Assembly (NCBI GenBank): GCA_023666835.1
Contig: JAMPBJ010000001.1
Span: 1 to 64,000, forward strand
DNA length: 64,000 nucleotides
Source of the DNA: Bacteroides sp.
GTDB taxonomy: Bacteria > Bacteroidota > Bacteroidia > Bacteroidales > Muribaculaceae
Reading direction: 5' to 3'
Shown piece by piece: positions 34,531 to 43,982 of the stretch (position 1 is the stretch's first letter; every line of letters begins with the position of its first letter). Position numbers and translations under genes: made by a program. The notes beneath the pieces are model-generated. The model made no database searches and was not told where the DNA came from. It worked only from the letters and a program-made list of their open reading frames with translations.

Positions 34531-35034
34531 TTATCGGCGCACGTAGGCGTAGGGGGGCATCTGGCTGCCGACGAGGAGGCGATAGGGCTCAAGGCCGTAG
34601 TTGAGCTTGACGGCTTCGCCTGAATAGGGGCCTCCACCGCTGTACACGTTGTAGATGCTGTGGCATTTGGGGCATCTGACTAGTCCGGCTATGGGGCCTT
34701 CGCTGTAGTCCTCGACGCGAATGTCCTGCTTGCATTCCACGGGGCATGCCAGGTCGTAGGCGAAATAATCGCCGTTGGGGTCGCACACGAGCAGCAGTCC
34801 GCCGAATCCGGTGGCTTCGGCCACGGTGTAAGGGTAGCCCGAGGGGATGCCCATGTCGCGGATGAAGCGGGCTGTGGTGCCGGGTGTGACGCCATAGGTA
34901 TGCCAATTGCCTATGGTGGTGAAGTTGAGATTGACGTTGACCGGTGGGATGCGGTGGTTGTCGACGTGTTCGCAAGCTACGACGGTCAGTGCCGCAGCCA
35001 GCGATAGTGCGATATATTTGAATCGATGTAGCAT
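34531..35034 (-). CDS. Rieske-like lipoprotein with cysteines in place of histidines
   Basis: 167 residues. A lipoprotein signal ends in VVAC (Cys21). The C-terminal half has a Rieske-like layout: DLACPVECKQ (Cys97, Cys101) and then VRCPKCHSIYNVYSGGGP (Cys121, Cys124), with the GP-rich loop and a final strand LEPYRLLV. In true Rieske proteins the pairs are CxH and CxxH. Here the second pair is CxxC and no histidine is in the first, so a four-cysteine cluster, zinc binding or loss of metal are all possible. It is the last gene of the pyrE operon. The reaction is unknown. Confidence 0.75.
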   Translation of the reverse strand: MLHRFKYIALSLAAALTVVACEHVDNHRIPPVNVNLNFTTIGNWHTYGVTPGTTARFIRDMGIPSGYPYTVAEATGFGGLLLVCDPNGDYFAYDLACPVECKQDIRVEDYSEGPIAGLVRCPKCHSIYNVYSGGGPYSGEAVKLNYGLEPYRLLVGSQMPPYAYVRR

Positions 35035-35049
35035 GGAGCGGAGTGGGTG

Positions 35050-35475
35050 TCAGGCCACGCCGAACAAGTTGCCGAACATCTCGCCGAATTTGTCGGCGGC
35101 CGTCTGCATCTTTCCGCTGATCAGGGGGCGGAGCATGGCGGGGATTTCGATGTCGATATCGGACCACACTTGGGTGGTGTCGTCGGTGAGGCTTTTGAAG
35201 TTGAGTGTGATGTTGAAGGGCACGGGTGAGTTTTCGGCTGTCATTTTGAGCATGACGGGAGCCAGGCGTTCCACGATCACAAATGCCATTTCGCCGATGC
35301 CTGGGGCGTTGATGAGCAGTCGATCGTCGGAAAATTTCACTTCGCCCATTTTGTCGCGCAGGTCGGCAGGGAGCTGATCGATGCGTTCCTGAAATGCCGA
35401 CAGATTGCTGACCTTGTCGTAGATGGCTTCGGCTGAGCTTCGTACCACGACAGGTTTACCGTTGTATTTCGTCAT
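35050..35475 (-). CDS. SRPBCC-fold protein
   Basis: 141 residues from MTKYNGKPVVVRSS; upstream open frame to 35712 overlaps pyrE and is a shadow. The pattern is a START/SRPBCC lipid- or hydrophobic-ligand fold: beta strand VVVRSSAEAIYDKVSNLSAF at the N terminus, central strands with VPFNITLNFKSLTDDTTQVWSDIDIEI, and a long C-terminal helix. It lies between pyrE (20 bases upstream) and the Rieske-like lipoprotein (15 bases downstream). The ligand is unknown. Confidence 0.8.
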   Translation of the reverse strand: MTKYNGKPVVVRSSAEAIYDKVSNLSAFQERIDQLPADLRDKMGEVKFSDDRLLINAPGIGEMAFVIVERLAPVMLKMTAENSPVPFNITLNFKSLTDDTTQVWSDIDIEIPAMLRPLISGKMQTAADKFGEMFGNLFGVA

Positions 35476-35495
35476 TGTGTCAGTTTGTGTGGGTC

Positions 35496-36140
35496 TTACT
35501 CTTTGGTGCAGGGGGTCCAGTTGGCCGGATCGCGGCGCCATTCTTTGAGTGTCTCCAGTTCGTCGGAGTGGATATAGTTGGAGTCGAGGGCGGCTTCGAG
35601 CATTGCGTTGTAGTTGCTCAGGGCGCGGATTTCGACTCCGGCTTTGCGAAAGCGTTCGGTGGCAATGGGGAATTCGTAGGAGAAGATGGCCGACATGCCG
35701 ACGACTTCGCATCCGGCTGCGCGGATGGCTTCGACGGCTTTCAACGAGCTTCCGCCGGTGGAGATGAGGTCTTCGATCACAACGACTTTCTGGCCCGGTT
35801 TGAGATTACCTTCGATGAGGTTTTCAAGGCCGTGATCTTTGGGAGTGGAGCGGACATAGACGTAGGGCAGGCCCATGGTGTCGGCCACCAATGCGCCCAT
35901 GGCGATAGCTCCGGTGGCCACGCCGGCAATGGCATCGGGCACTCCGAAATTTTCCATAATCACGCGACACATTTCCACTTTGATGAAGCTGCGCACTTCG
36001 GGATACGACAGAGTCTTGCGGTTGTCGGTGTAGATTGGCGAATTCCATCCCGATGCCCATGTGAACGGATGGTCGGGCTGAAGTTTGATTGCGCTGATTT
36101 TAAGTAGTTTTTCGGCTAAGAGTCTGTCTAATTGTTTCAT
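35496..36140 (-). CDS. pyrE: Orotate phosphoribosyltransferase
   Basis: 214 residues. It makes OMP from orotate and PRPP in pyrimidine synthesis. The PRPP-binding loop is VVVIEDLISTGGSS (119-132), preceded by the flexible-loop lysine region KDHGLENLIEG. N-terminal LLKISAIKLQPDHPFTWASGWNSPIY is also typical. It is first in an operon with an SRPBCC protein and a Rieske-like lipoprotein. Confidence 0.96.
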   Translation of the reverse strand: MKQLDRLLAEKLLKISAIKLQPDHPFTWASGWNSPIYTDNRKTLSYPEVRSFIKVEMCRVIMENFGVPDAIAGVATGAIAMGALVADTMGLPYVYVRSTPKDHGLENLIEGNLKPGQKVVVIEDLISTGGSSLKAVEAIRAAGCEVVGMSAIFSYEFPIATERFRKAGVEIRALSNYNAMLEAALDSNYIHSDELETLKEWRRDPANWTPCTKE

Positions 36141-36214
36141 AACGACTATGGAAGTATTGATTTAAAAAAGTTTCACTGACCAGAGGGCACTGTGTGATAT
36201 CAATTTTGCCCACA

Positions 36215-36246
36215 CAAAGATAATAATTCATAGCCTATTGAGCAAA
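36215..36246 (-). promoter_or_regulatory. Promoter of pyrE operon
   Basis: On the minus strand TTTG (36243-36246), a 20-base spacer, TATCTTTG (36215-36222). Full consensus; about 75 bases of leader before the ATG. Confidence 0.75.
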
Positions 36247-36362
36247 TTTTTCGTTTAACATCTCGCTCGTGTGCGATTAAACTTTTTCGATTTCCACTTG
36301 TCTTATACCTAAAGAGTGTTGCAAATGCCGCTCAAGAATCGATTATTCACCTTTTAAAAGCA

Positions 36363-37313
36363 ATGACGATGAAAAAGTTCTACGTTAGCATCCTGGTAGT
36401 TTTGATGGGAGGATTGATGACTCTCCCGAGTGTTGATGCTCAAAGTCGCAGAGGTGGTAATCCTACGGGAACCACGCGTGTGGAAGGACAACGCCCGGGC
36501 CGCGGCTCCGGCACAGCCACCCGCCCCGGTGGTTCAGGAAGCGGCAATTCTCGTCCGAGTCGTCCGTCGACACCTTCGACGCCCAGCCGGCCCTCGACGC
36601 CTTCGACACCGAGCCGTCCGTCGACGCCCAGCCGTCCGTCGACGCCTTCAACTCCGAGCCGTCCCTCGACACCGAGCCGTCCCTCGACACCTTCAACACC
36701 CGGCCGTCCCTCGATGCCTCCGGCTCACACTCGCCCATCGGCTCCCGCTCCCCCCCGTCCGGCCGCTCCGACCCGTCCCGGCATTTCGGTTCCCACGCGC
36801 CCGGCCTATGTGGCCCCTCCGCGTCGTCCCGGCCGCCCGATGATCGGCACCTGGATCCGTCCGGTTCCTCCGTCGACTTGGCGCCCCACACGCCGCTTCA
36901 CGGTGGTGCCCAACATACTCGGCATGACTTTTGGACTGGCCATCAATTCGGCTCTTGACTATCTCTATTCGGGCGGATATTCAGTGGATGGCTATGACTC
37001 GCAGGAGGTGTATCTGCGCAACGTCACCGAACTCGGCTACCGTTGGGACGATGCCACGCTATATTTCGGCACTTCAGGTCTGGTTCGTTCGCAGTTCTAC
37101 AACTACTCCTACGGCTATGACACTTCGCGCTTCTACAACCTGTACAACTCCCTGTCGGCCAACTATGGAGCCCCTGTGACGCAGTCGAACAACGGTAGCA
37201 CCATCACCGCCACATGGTTTGGCTATCAGGGTGACTACATCACCCTTCAGTACACTCTGATGAATTCGATCGGCGGCTATCGCTACTACACCGTGCTCAC
37301 CTACGGCAACTGA
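36363..37313 (+). CDS. Secreted Pro/Ser/Thr/Arg repeat protein
   Basis: 316 residues. A signal peptide ends near VDAQ (26-27). Residues 65-118 are repeats of the unit RPSTPSTPS or RPSTPS, and the stretch to about 165 is still Pro- and Arg-rich. The rest (about 178-316) is a folded domain with Tyr, Gly and Asn (YSGGYSVDGYDS, YYTVLTYGN). The repeat part may span the murein or be glycosylated; Bacteroidetes O-glycosylate D-S/T-A/L/I/V/M/T motifs, and SxT runs are suggestive only. A second ATG two codons later (36369) is an equal choice. Confidence 0.75.
   Translation: MTMKKFYVSILVVLMGGLMTLPSVDAQSRRGGNPTGTTRVEGQRPGRGSGTATRPGGSGSGNSRPSRPSTPSTPSRPSTPSTPSRPSTPSRPSTPSTPSRPSTPSRPSTPSTPGRPSMPPAHTRPSAPAPPRPAAPTRPGISVPTRPAYVAPPRRPGRPMIGTWIRPVPPSTWRPTRRFTVVPNILGMTFGLAINSALDYLYSGGYSVDGYDSQEVYLRNVTELGYRWDDATLYFGTSGLVRSQFYNYSYGYDTSRFYNLYNSLSANYGAPVTQSNNGSTITATWFGYQGDYITLQYTLMNSIGGYRYYTVLTYGN
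36555..36716 (+). repeat. Coding repeat of RPSTPS-type units
   Basis: The stretch encodes arrays of RPSTP and RPSTPSTPS units at residues 65-118. It uses highly similar DNA units (cgtccctcgacacc-type), so it is prone to slippage and copy-number change. Confidence 0.85.
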
Positions 37314-37324
37314 CCACAGATTAT

Positions 37325-37843
37325 TTAGCTCAAAAAATCTTCAAGCGTTTCCTTCAGGAGGCGCTTGAATGCGTTTGGACGATAGAAAGGCGATCTCATG
37401 CCGCCGATGGCTTTCTCAATGCGAGGCAGATAAAGGTTCAGGAGTCCGGCTTTGTCGGCCATGGAGAGCGTGTCGGCCATCAGCTTGGCGATCGATGTCT
37501 GCGTGGTGTCTTTGATCCATTGATCCGAGCCTGCCACGCATGCGATTTCAATCGTATAGGTCATGATTTCGCACACCGGTTCGTCGCCCGGATTGAGCGA
37601 GGCTATGTCCTTGATGGCCTGCTTCAGCCGGCTGATGCGCATCTTGCTGCGTCCGCGTGAGGCTCTGAGTGCTTCGCGCGATATCAGCGTTTTGGCTTTC
37701 TCGAGCTTTGCGTCGATGTCTGGATTAAGGAAGAAATCAAGATATTCGCGTGCCTGCGGACGTGCCTGATATAGTTCCAAAACGAGCTCGCCAATCTGAC
37801 CGGCGGTCATCTTGGCAAGCTCTTTTTTCAGTTGTGTTTTCGA
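37325..37843 (-). CDS. DUF6155 family protein
   Basis: 172 residues from MSKTQLKKEL; 11 codons upstream (37876) would overlap the S9 peptidase and are less likely. The protein is soluble and helical with many Lys, Arg and Leu. KMTAGQIGELVLELYQARPQAREYLDFFLNPD is the part I associate with DUF6155. It follows the S9 peptidase by 22 bases and may be co-transcribed. The function is unknown. Confidence 0.72.
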   Translation of the reverse strand, partial: SKTQLKKELAKMTAGQIGELVLELYQARPQAREYLDFFLNPDIDAKLEKAKTLISREALRASRGRSKMRISRLKQAIKDIASLNPGDEPVCEIMTYTIEIACVAGSDQWIKDTTQTSIAKLMADTLSMADKAGLLNLYLPRIEKAIGGMRSPFYRPNAFKRLLKETLEDFLS

Positions 37844-37865
37844 CATTGTTGTTATTAGAACACTC

Positions 37866-39953
37866 TTATTTCTCATCCTTGAGCCAGCGGTCGAGCCAGC
37901 GGAAGAACACGCGGCTCCACATGATGGAGTTCTGCGGCTTGAGGATCCAGTGGTTTTCGTCGGGGAAGATCAGCATTTCGGCAGGCACTCCGCGAAGTTT
38001 TGCGGCATTGAATGCCATCATGCCCTGTGAGGCCAGAATGCGGTAATCGTATTCGCCGTGGGTCACGAGGATGGGGGTGTCCCACTTGTCGACGAAGCGG
38101 TGGGGCGATGTGGCAAACGTGCGCTGAGCGGCCTGGTTGTCCTTGTCCCAGTAGGCGCCGCCCATGTCCCAGTTGGCAAACCACATCTCTTCCGTTTCAA
38201 GATATTGCGTTTCCATGTTGAAGATGCCGGCGTGGGCAATGAAGGCAGCGAATCGGCCTTCGTGGTGACCGGCAAGCCAGTAGACGGAAAATCCTCCGTA
38301 GCTTGCGCCGACGGCTCCGATATGCTTGGCGTCGATATACGGTTCGGTCTTCATGTTGTCGACAGCGCTGAAATAGTCGCGCATGTTCTGTCCGCCGTAG
38401 TCCTTGGAGATCTGGGCGTTCCATTCAGTGCCGAATCCGGGCAGACCGCGACGGTTGGGGGCGATGACCACGTAGCCGTTGGCTGCCATCAGAGCGAGAT
38501 TCCAGCGGTAGCTCCAAAACTGGCTGACGGCCTGTTGCGGGCCTCCCTGGCAGTAGAGGATGGCGGGATATTTCTTGGTGTTGTCGAATTTGGGGGGATA
38601 GAGTACCCAGGTGGTCATCAGTTTGCCATCGGTGGTGGGCACCATGCGTTTTTCCACTGTGGGCATGTCGAGCTTCGAGAGCAGCTCAGTGTTGACGTTG
38701 GTCAGCTGGGTCACTTTGCCTTTTTCGATGGCCACGATCTCGTTGGGCGCAAGCATCGAGTGGCGAAGCGAAAGGAGCATCTTCTTGCCTACGGGAGCGA
38801 GCGATGCATAGTCGCAGCAGCCGTCGGCTACCACACTGACTTTCTTGTCCTTGAGGGCGATTGAGAATATCGACACGACGCCGTCCTTGGCGGCGATGAA
38901 ATAGATCGATTTTCCGTCGGGATTCCAGGCGATGGCGTCGGCAGTGTAGTCCCAATCGGTGGTCAGGTCTGTTTTGGCACCGGTGGCGGTGTCGAGTATG
39001 AAGATGCGGTTTTTGTCCGATTCATATCCGTCGTGTTCCATCGACAGCCATGCTACGTATTTTCCGTCGGGCGAATAGGTGGGGTTGGTATCGTAGCCCA
39101 TCATGCCTTCGGTCAGATTTGTGGTTGACTTGGTGGCTATGTCGTAGAGATAGAGGTCGGAGTTGGTGGAGATGGCATATTCAAGGCCTGTCTTTTTGCG
39201 CGACACGTAGATGAGGCTCTGTCCGTCGGGCGCCCAGGCAAACGACTCGATGCTGCCGAAGGGCTTCATCGGAGCCTCGTAGGGCTCGTCCTGCATGATG
39301 TCGGTCACGTTGACCACTTCGCTACCGGTGAAGTCGCCCAGCAGGGGGTGGGGTATTTCGGTGACCCATTCGTCCCAGTGTTTGTACATCAGGTCGTCGA
39401 CCACACGGCCGGTGGCTTTGGGCAGGTCGGGATAGATGTCCTTGGCTTCGCGGCTGTATTTCACCGAACCGATCATCACCACTCGCTTTTCGTCGGGCGA
39501 AAACAGGAAGCCCTGGATGCCGCCCTCGACGTTGCTGACAGCACGGCGGTCGCTGCCGTCGGCGTTCATCACCCAGAGCTGCATCTTGCCGTCGACCGGA
39601 TTCATGAATGCAATCTTGCGGCCGCCGTCGATCCAGGTGTAGCCGGTTTCGCTTTCCGGGGTGCGGGTGATGCGGCTGACGTTTTTGCCGTCGATGTCCA
39701 TTACATACAAATCCATGTTGCTCTTGTTCTGCTCCACGCTCTCGTAGCTGACGCCGAAGAGCACCTTCTTGCCATCGGGCGTAACGGCCGGCTCGGCGAC
39801 GCGCCCGAGGGCTTCAACGGCGTTGATGTCGTAGCGGCCGTCGGTGGGGGTGAAGTCGGGTTTGTCGATAATCTTGGGAGCATCGGCCGATGCCGTTGCC
39901 GCCATCATCAGTGCCGTTGCTGTCATAACGATTGTGTTTACTTTTATTGACAT
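37866..39953 (-). CDS. S9-family prolyl oligopeptidase / dipeptidyl peptidase
   Basis: 695 residues. A signal peptide (MSIKVNTIVMTATALMMAATASA) sends it to the periplasm. An N-terminal beta-propeller with TolB/WD-like blades (PDGKKVLFGVSYE, SPDGKYVAWLSME, APDGQSLIYVSRK) precedes an alpha/beta hydrolase. The triad is Ser551 (GASYGG), Asp636 (GEYD) and His668 (DENHW). The resemblance to DPP5-type peptidases suggests cleavage of dipeptides from peptide N termini. A TATCTTTG -7 box lies at 39977-39984. It probably works in peptide scavenging. Confidence 0.93.
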   Translation of the reverse strand: MSIKVNTIVMTATALMMAATASADAPKIIDKPDFTPTDGRYDINAVEALGRVAEPAVTPDGKKVLFGVSYESVEQNKSNMDLYVMDIDGKNVSRITRTPESETGYTWIDGGRKIAFMNPVDGKMQLWVMNADGSDRRAVSNVEGGIQGFLFSPDEKRVVMIGSVKYSREAKDIYPDLPKATGRVVDDLMYKHWDEWVTEIPHPLLGDFTGSEVVNVTDIMQDEPYEAPMKPFGSIESFAWAPDGQSLIYVSRKKTGLEYAISTNSDLYLYDIATKSTTNLTEGMMGYDTNPTYSPDGKYVAWLSMEHDGYESDKNRIFILDTATGAKTDLTTDWDYTADAIAWNPDGKSIYFIAAKDGVVSIFSIALKDKKVSVVADGCCDYASLAPVGKKMLLSLRHSMLAPNEIVAIEKGKVTQLTNVNTELLSKLDMPTVEKRMVPTTDGKLMTTWVLYPPKFDNTKKYPAILYCQGGPQQAVSQFWSYRWNLALMAANGYVVIAPNRRGLPGFGTEWNAQISKDYGGQNMRDYFSAVDNMKTEPYIDAKHIGAVGASYGGFSVYWLAGHHEGRFAAFIAHAGIFNMETQYLETEEMWFANWDMGGAYWDKDNQAAQRTFATSPHRFVDKWDTPILVTHGEYDYRILASQGMMAFNAAKLRGVPAEMLIFPDENHWILKPQNSIMWSRVFFRWLDRWLKDEK

Positions 39954-40012
39954 GTTTGTTTTCGATTGATTTTGTGCAAAGATACGATTTTTTTATCGAT
40001 GTGCGAGCCCAA

Positions 40013-41875
40013 TTAGGGGTATAGTTTCTTGATCAGGTCGGGGCGGTGGAGCTTGTGGAGCGAACGTATGATGCCCTGGCGGTAGGTTTTGTCGTACCAG
40101 AAGAAGTATTGGCGCTGGGCCAGTTTTTCTTCGGGGCGCGTGGCGGTGTATATGCGTTGGCCGGTGTAAGGGTGGATGCCGGTGTAGTAGATCTCGGTGG
40201 CCAGGGTCATCGGGGTGGGTGTGAAGTCCTGCACTTGCTCCAGGTGCATGTTGAGTTGCTTGGTCTCGGCGGCAAGTTCGGCCATGTCGACTTCGCGGCA
40301 TCCGGGGTGCGACGATATGAAGTAGGGGATGAGCTGCTGCTTGAGTCCGCAGCGCCGGTTGGTGTTGTCGAAGATCTTTTTGAAGTCGTAGAAGAGCTTG
40401 AAGTCGGGTTTGCGCATCACTTCCAGCACGTGGCTGCAGGTGTGCTCGGGCGCCACCTTCAGTCGGCCGCTGACGTGATGCTCGATCAGCTCTTCGTTAT
40501 AGCGGCGGTTGGCTTCGTCGATGCGTCGGTCGCCAGTGTGGTGCATCGACAGGTCGTAGCGCACGCCACTGCCTATGAACGATTTTTTTACGCCCGGCAG
40601 CGCGTCGACTTCGTGATAGATGTCGAGCAGTGGCGAGTGGTCGGTGTTGAGGTTGGGACAAGGTTTGGGATGCAGACATGAGGGGCGGAGGCATTTGCTG
40701 CAGATGGATGTGTCCTTGCCGCGCATGCCGTACATGTTGGCACTCGGTCCTCCGAGGTCGGATATGTAGCCTTTGAAGTCGTGCATTTCGGTGACCTTTA
40801 TGGCTTCGCGGACAATCGATTCCTTGCTTCGCGAGGCTATGAATTTGCCCTGATGGGCCGATATGGTGCAGAAAGCGCATCCGCCGAAGCATCCGCGGTG
40901 CATGTTGACGCTATGGCGTATCATCTCATAGGCCGGGATGGTCTTGCCTTTGTAGCGTGGATGAGGCAGGCGGGTGTAGGGGAGGTCGAACGATGCGTCG
41001 ATCTCTTCGGTGGTCATGGGTGGAAGCATCGGGTTGACTTTTACCACCTTGTCGGCGTAGCGCTGCCAGAGGGTGGCGCCTTTGATGCGGTTGCTTTGCT
41101 GCTCAATGTGGCGGAAATTTTCGGCCTGGCATCGCTTGTCGCGCAGGCACTCCTGCATCGGGTGGAGCACGATGTTGTTGGCATCGGCGGCTGTAGTGGC
41201 CTCGGCCGGGAGCATCACGGCGCTTTGCATCAGATCGGTGATCCGGCCGATCGGTTCGCCGGATTCAAGTCGTCGGGCGAGTTCGACGATACTTTTTTCG
41301 CCCATGCCGTAGAGCAGAATGTCGGCATCGGAGTCGGCGAGGATCGACGGGCGCAGACGATCCTGCCAGTAGTCGTAGTGCGACAGGCGGCGCAGCGAGG
41401 CCTCGATGCCACCTATGGCAATGGGCACATCGGGATAGAGCATGCGCAGGATCTTGCTGTATACGATCGTGGGGTAGTCAGGACGGGCTCCGTGGCGGCC
41501 GCCGGGGGTGTAGGCATCGTCGGAGCGCCGACGCCGGGCTGCCGTGTAGTGGTTGACCATGGAGTCCATGGCTCCGGCCGAAATGCCGAAAAAGAGTCGA
41601 GGGGCTCCGAATTTCTTGAAGTCGCGCAGGTCGTCCTGCCAGTTGGGCTGAGGCACGATGGCCACGTTGTAGCCGGCAGCCTGAAGCGTGCGCCCGATCA
41701 CGGCGGCTCCAAACGACGGATGGTCGACGTAGGCATCGCCCGAGAATAGCACCACGTCAACGTGGTCCCACCCCAGCAGCTTCATCTCCTTCACGGAGGT
41801 GGGCAGATAGAGCTTCAGGTCGGTGCGAGGATCGCTGCTGCGGTGTGGGCTTGGTGATTCGTTTTTATTGTTCAT
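40013..41875 (-). CDS. YgiQ family radical SAM protein
   Basis: 620 residues from MNNKNESPS (the frame is open 14 codons further). N-terminal KEMKLLGWDHVDVVLFSGDAYVDHPSFG and HYTAARRRRSDDAYTPGGRHGARPDY are the YgiQ signature. The radical SAM cluster motif is CFGGCAFC (CxxxCxxC), followed by the C-terminal DUF3362 part with TPTPMTLATEIYYTG. The function of YgiQ is unknown. It overlaps the end of uvrB by 11 bases, so the two are translated together. Confidence 0.93.
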   Translation of the reverse strand: MNNKNESPSPHRSSDPRTDLKLYLPTSVKEMKLLGWDHVDVVLFSGDAYVDHPSFGAAVIGRTLQAAGYNVAIVPQPNWQDDLRDFKKFGAPRLFFGISAGAMDSMVNHYTAARRRRSDDAYTPGGRHGARPDYPTIVYSKILRMLYPDVPIAIGGIEASLRRLSHYDYWQDRLRPSILADSDADILLYGMGEKSIVELARRLESGEPIGRITDLMQSAVMLPAEATTAADANNIVLHPMQECLRDKRCQAENFRHIEQQSNRIKGATLWQRYADKVVKVNPMLPPMTTEEIDASFDLPYTRLPHPRYKGKTIPAYEMIRHSVNMHRGCFGGCAFCTISAHQGKFIASRSKESIVREAIKVTEMHDFKGYISDLGGPSANMYGMRGKDTSICSKCLRPSCLHPKPCPNLNTDHSPLLDIYHEVDALPGVKKSFIGSGVRYDLSMHHTGDRRIDEANRRYNEELIEHHVSGRLKVAPEHTCSHVLEVMRKPDFKLFYDFKKIFDNTNRRCGLKQQLIPYFISSHPGCREVDMAELAAETKQLNMHLEQVQDFTPTPMTLATEIYYTGIHPYTGQRIYTATRPEEKLAQRQYFFWYDKTYRQGIIRSLHKLHRPDLIKKLYP

Positions 41876-43976
41876 CTGAGCGGCTGTTGATGAGTTCTTC
41901 AAGTTTGAGCACTTCATCGCGCAGGCGTGCGGCTTCCATGAAGTCCATTCGCTTGGCGGCTTCGACCATCTCCATGCGGCGGCGGGTTATGGTGCGCTCA
42001 AGCTCGGCTTTGTTCATGTAGGGGATCACAGGGTCGGCGGCAATGTCGACCGATGTGGAGTATTCCTGATCGTAGATCGATGCGGCGGTCCGACGCTGTG
42101 TGTTGTCCTTGCGGTCGACTTTGGCCTGCTTCGGATTGGCTGCCTTCGATTTTGGCGAGGCAGCTGCTTCTTCGTCGTCTTTGTCGATGCCAATGATGCG
42201 GTTTCGGGCTTTGACGATGGCTTGCGGCGTGATGCCGTGCTCTTCGTTGTAGGCGAGCTGGAGGGTGCGTCGGCGCTCGGTCTCTTCGATGGTCTGTTTC
42301 ATCGAATCGGTCATCTTGTCGGCATACATGATGACGGTGCCGTTGAGATTTCGGGCTGCACGGCCTACGGTCTGCGTCAGCGAGCGGTGCGACCGCAGGA
42401 ATCCTTCTTTGTCGGCGTCGAGAATGGCCACGAGCGACACTTCTGGCAGGTCGAGACCCTCACGGAGCAGATTGACACCGATCAGCACGTCGTAGACTCC
42501 CGAGCGCAGATCGTCGAGAATGCGGATGCGGTCCAGCGTGTCGACGTCGCTGTGTATGTAGGCGGCTTTGATGTTGAGCCGCTGCAGGTAGTCGTTGAGC
42601 TCTTCGGCCATGCGCTTGGTCAGTGTGGTCACCAGGGTGCGTTCGCCGCGATCGGTGCGGGTGGCTATCTCCTCAATCAGGTCGTCGATCTGATTGATCG
42701 TGGGTCGCATCAGTATCACCGGATCCAGCAGGCCGGTGGGGCGTATGATCTGTTCGACCACCACTCCCTCGCAGCGCTCCAGCTCGTAGTCGGCCGGGGT
42801 GGCGCTGACATACATCACCTGCGGCGTCAGACTCTCGAACTCCTCAAACTTCAGCGGACGGTTGTCGAGCGCGGCCGGAAGGCGGAATCCATATTCCACC
42901 AGATTCATCTTGCGCGACAGGTCGCCGCCATACATGGCCCTCACCTGGGGAATGGTCACGTGGCTCTCGTCGATGATCGTCAGGAAGTCTTTGGGAAAAT
43001 AGTCGAGCAGACAGAAAGGGCGCATGCCGGGCTTGCGGCCGTCGAAGTAGCGGCTGTAGTTTTCGATGCCGGAGCAGTGGCCCACTTCGCGCAGCATCTC
43101 AATGTCGTAGCTGACGCGCTCCTGAAGTCGGCGCGCCTCGAGTTCGCGTGCCTCCTTGTAGAAGTAGTTCACCTGCTCACCCAGATCTAGCTCTATCTGC
43201 GCCAGCCCTGAGGCCATGCGCATGGGCGAAGTGACGAATATGTTGGCCGGGAATATCTTGAATGCGTCGTGGTTGCCGAGCGTCACGTAGTCGGTGGGAT
43301 AGAGCGTCGACACCGATTCTATCTCGTCGCCCCAGAACACCACGCGCACTATCAACTCCTCATAGGCCAGATAGATGTCGACAGTGTCGCCCTTGACGCG
43401 GAAAGTGCCACGGTTGAAGTCAACCTCGTTGCGGCTGTAGAGCGCATTGACCAGTTCGCGAAGAAATGCGTTGCGGGTTATCTTCTGACCCACTCTCACC
43501 TCTATCACCGAGCTGTTGAAATCCTCCGGATTGCCCATGCCATAGAGACACGACACCGAGCTGACCACGATGATGTCCTTGCGGCCCGACAGCAGTGCCG
43601 ACGTGGTGGCAAGGCGCAGCTTGTCGATCTCATCGTTGATCATCAGATCCTTTTCGATGTATTTGTCGACCGACGGTATGTAGGCTTCCGGCTGATAGTA
43701 GTCGTAGTACGACACGAAATATTGCACTGAATTGTCGGGGAAGAAATTCTTGAACTCGCTGTAGAGCTGGGCGGCCAACGTCTTGTTGTGACTCAGGATC
43801 AGGGTGGGCTTCTTCACCTGTTGGATCACGTTGGCCATCGTAAATGTTTTGCCCGATCCGGTCACACCGAGCAACGTCTGGGCAGGCAATCCCTCGCGGA
43901 TTCCCGCCGAAAGTTGCGCGATGGCCTGAGGCTGGTCGCCGGTCGGTTTATATTGAGAAGACAGTTTGAAATCCAT
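41865..43976 (-). CDS. uvrB: Excinuclease ABC subunit B
   Basis: 703 residues. Walker A GVTGSGKT (37-44), the beta-hairpin region YYDYYQPEAYIPSVD, the DESH box and helicase motifs V-VI with VGRAARN. The C-terminal UVR coil (about 665-695) binds UvrC. It loads on damaged DNA in nucleotide excision repair. A low-complexity linker rich in Lys, Ala and Ser precedes the C-terminal coil. Confidence 0.97.
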   Translation of the reverse strand: MDFKLSSQYKPTGDQPQAIAQLSAGIREGLPAQTLLGVTGSGKTFTMANVIQQVKKPTLILSHNKTLAAQLYSEFKNFFPDNSVQYFVSYYDYYQPEAYIPSVDKYIEKDLMINDEIDKLRLATTSALLSGRKDIIVVSSVSCLYGMGNPEDFNSSVIEVRVGQKITRNAFLRELVNALYSRNEVDFNRGTFRVKGDTVDIYLAYEELIVRVVFWGDEIESVSTLYPTDYVTLGNHDAFKIFPANIFVTSPMRMASGLAQIELDLGEQVNYFYKEARELEARRLQERVSYDIEMLREVGHCSGIENYSRYFDGRKPGMRPFCLLDYFPKDFLTIIDESHVTIPQVRAMYGGDLSRKMNLVEYGFRLPAALDNRPLKFEEFESLTPQVMYVSATPADYELERCEGVVVEQIIRPTGLLDPVILMRPTINQIDDLIEEIATRTDRGERTLVTTLTKRMAEELNDYLQRLNIKAAYIHSDVDTLDRIRILDDLRSGVYDVLIGVNLLREGLDLPEVSLVAILDADKEGFLRSHRSLTQTVGRAARNLNGTVIMYADKMTDSMKQTIEETERRRTLQLAYNEEHGITPQAIVKARNRIIGIDKDDEEAAASPKSKAANPKQAKVDRKDNTQRRTAASIYDQEYSTSVDIAADPVIPYMNKAELERTITRRRMEMVEAAKRMDFMEAARLRDEVLKLEELINSRSDEQ

Positions 43977-43982
43977 AACCTA

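Noticed and set aside
40781-41749. 322-codon plus-strand frame opposite ygiQ
   Set aside because: Antisense to a clear radical SAM gene, composition not protein-like.
42222-43190. 322-codon plus-strand frame opposite uvrB
   Set aside because: Antisense shadow of the helicase core.
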